In this document: piece after piece, positions 63,285 through 64,000 of the stretch
Numbering within the stretch: position 1 is the stretch's first letter
Layout: the number at the start of each line of letters is the position of its first letter
Source of the DNA: Defluviicoccus sp.
GTDB lineage: Bacteria > Pseudomonadota > Alphaproteobacteria > Rhodospirillales > Defluviicoccaceae
NCBI GenBank assembly: GCA_029624735.1
Contig: JARSSM010000001.1
Span: 162,106 to 226,105, forward strand
Direction of reading: 5' to 3'
DNA length: 64,000 nucleotides
The notes under the pieces: model-generated
The model's database searches: none
The model's input: only the letters and a program-made list of their open reading frames with translations
What the model was told of the DNA's origin: nothing
Position numbers and translations under genes: made by a program

Positions 63285-63851
63285 ATGAGCCACCCAGTCG
63301 AGCTGCGCTTGAGCGGATCCGGCGGCCAGGGTCTTCAGTTCTCGGCCCGTGTGTTGGCCGAAGCGCTGCTGCGGGACGGCCGCACGGTGGCGCAGTCGCA
63401 GAGCTACGAGCCGACCTCGCGCGGCGGCGTCAGCCGCTCGGATCTAGTGGTGAGCGACGGCGACATCGATTATCCGCTTGTCACTGGTCTCGATTATCTC
63501 GTGATCCTGGACGAGGTTGCAGCCGAGTTCCCGCCGACGCTCCTAAAGCCGACGGCGACACTCCTCGTCGATGAGAGCCGCGTGCAGACAAGGGTTGCGG
63601 GTCCGTGGACGATCAGGCGCTCGCCCTTCGCCGAGATCGCGCGTTCACTTGGCAACGAGAGGGCCGGCAACATTGTTGCGCTGGGAACGCTCCTGGCGCT
63701 GTCGTCGTTGTGCTCGTCCGCGTCGGTGGCAGCAGCGCTGGCGGCGGAGACACCGCCCAAGTTTCTCGACCTCAACCGCGAGGCGCTCGATGCCGGCTGG
63801 CGCCTGGTCCAGCCGACGCCTGCAGCCGAGGCCGCGCACGCCCGCGCCTGA
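63285..63851 (+). CDS. korC: 2-oxoacid:ferredoxin oxidoreductase, gamma subunit (KorC)
   Basis: A 188-residue gamma subunit: VELRLSGSGGQGLQFSARVLAEALL then SYEPTSRGGVSRSDLVVSD. The C-terminal PPKFLDLNREALDAGWRLV closes the subunit. Start at 63285. A ferredoxin (delta) subunit gene does not follow; the ferredoxin domain fused to iorB is the only candidate nearby. Last gene of iorAB-korABC. Confidence 0.92.
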   Translation: MSHPVELRLSGSGGQGLQFSARVLAEALLRDGRTVAQSQSYEPTSRGGVSRSDLVVSDGDIDYPLVTGLDYLVILDEVAAEFPPTLLKPTATLLVDESRVQTRVAGPWTIRRSPFAEIARSLGNERAGNIVALGTLLALSSLCSSASVAAALAAETPPKFLDLNREALDAGWRLVQPTPAAEAAHARA

Positions 63852-63960
63852 CAAAGGCGGCGACACCTCCCGGACTCGGGCTGGCCAAGTATGCCGTTCG
63901 CGACTGGGCAACAGCCGAAGGCCGCCGGCGGCCTGCCCCCCGGCCGCCTGAGCAACCGGC
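63852..63960. other. 3' flank of korC without a gene
   Basis: 109 nt with no supported ORF. GC-rich; no clear intrinsic terminator follows korC. Confidence 0.4.
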
Positions 63961-64000
63961 GACATAGTTGACACTATGGACCGGAGACATGGTTGACAGT
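63961..64000. mobile_element. Possible end of an insertion sequence, cut by the window edge
   Basis: The last 40 nt contain two near-identical direct segments, catagttgacact (63964-63976) and catggttgacagt (63988-64000), separated by atggaccggaga. I recall this pattern from ends of IS481-like elements in Rhodospirillales and rhizobia. No transposase is visible inside the window. Low confidence. Confidence 0.3.

Overview
The window is a contiguous, GC-rich chromosomal segment from a free-living nitrogen-fixing alphaproteobacterium. Rhodospirillales (Azospirillum, Rhodospirillum or Magnetospirillum-like) is the best guess. It rests on three things: draT-draG placed divergently from nifHDK, a NifA with the oxygen-sensing cysteine pattern of alphaproteobacterial NifA, and the rpsT / enoyl-CoA hydratase / mutM / ubiE-ubiB-coaBC-dut housekeeping block. 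I saw no rRNA, tRNA or CRISPR array. All functions are assigned by reading motifs and family resemblance; no database search was run.

Layout. (1) 0.3-9.6 kb: housekeeping genes (rpsT, enoyl-CoA hydratase and mutM on the minus strand; ubiE, ubiB, coaBC, dut, an Rrf2 regulator, cysK, a ThiF/MoeB-type E1 enzyme and a DsrE-like protein on the plus strand). (2) 9.8-17.1 kb: a GapR-like nucleoid protein, a complete branched-chain amino-acid type (LIV) ABC transporter, and the peroxide module ahpC-ahpD divergent from oxyR. (3) 17.1-18.6 kb: a small foreign-looking patch with an AT-rich orphan gene of unknown function, a REP-like inverted repeat and an orphan AbrB-type antitoxin-like gene. (4) 18.7-25.7 kb: glutathione-dependent formaldehyde oxidation (adhC, fghA), a sugar-nucleotide epimerase, two membrane proteins, and an Hsp70-like/DUF2760 pair. 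(5) 26.0-32.8 kb: a compact surface-polysaccharide locus (polymerase/ligase, GT61, flippase, GT2) facing a glycoside hydrolase 16 with duplicated RTX modules.

(6) 33.4-53.6 kb: the nitrogen-fixation region. Order: mop, nifA, nifB-fdxN-nifT, draG-draT (minus), nifH-nifD-nifK-nifE-nifN-nifX-fdxB-nifQ, an IscA-like gene, nifV-nifW, a single-chain NfnAB-like ferredoxin:NADP oxidoreductase, and a FeSII (Shethna)-like protective ferredoxin. I located sigma-54 -24/-12 promoters ahead of nifB, nifH and the IscA-like gene, a weaker one ahead of draT, and TGT-N10-ACA NifA sites upstream. nifU, nifS, nifZ and fixABCX are not in the window. (7) 53.6-63.9 kb: a second LIV transporter (minus) divergent from iorA-iorB-korA-korB-korC, two 2-oxoacid:ferredoxin oxidoreductases.

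How they may work together: NifA switches on nif promoters under low oxygen. NifB/E/N/X/V/Q make the cofactor, and NifHDK fix nitrogen. DraT/DraG switch NifH off and on. FeSII, AhpC/AhpD/OxyR and the oxygen-sensitive NifA deal with oxygen. Low-potential electrons may come from the NfnAB-like fusion and the Ior/Kor enzymes, taking the place of FixABCX; this last point is inference.
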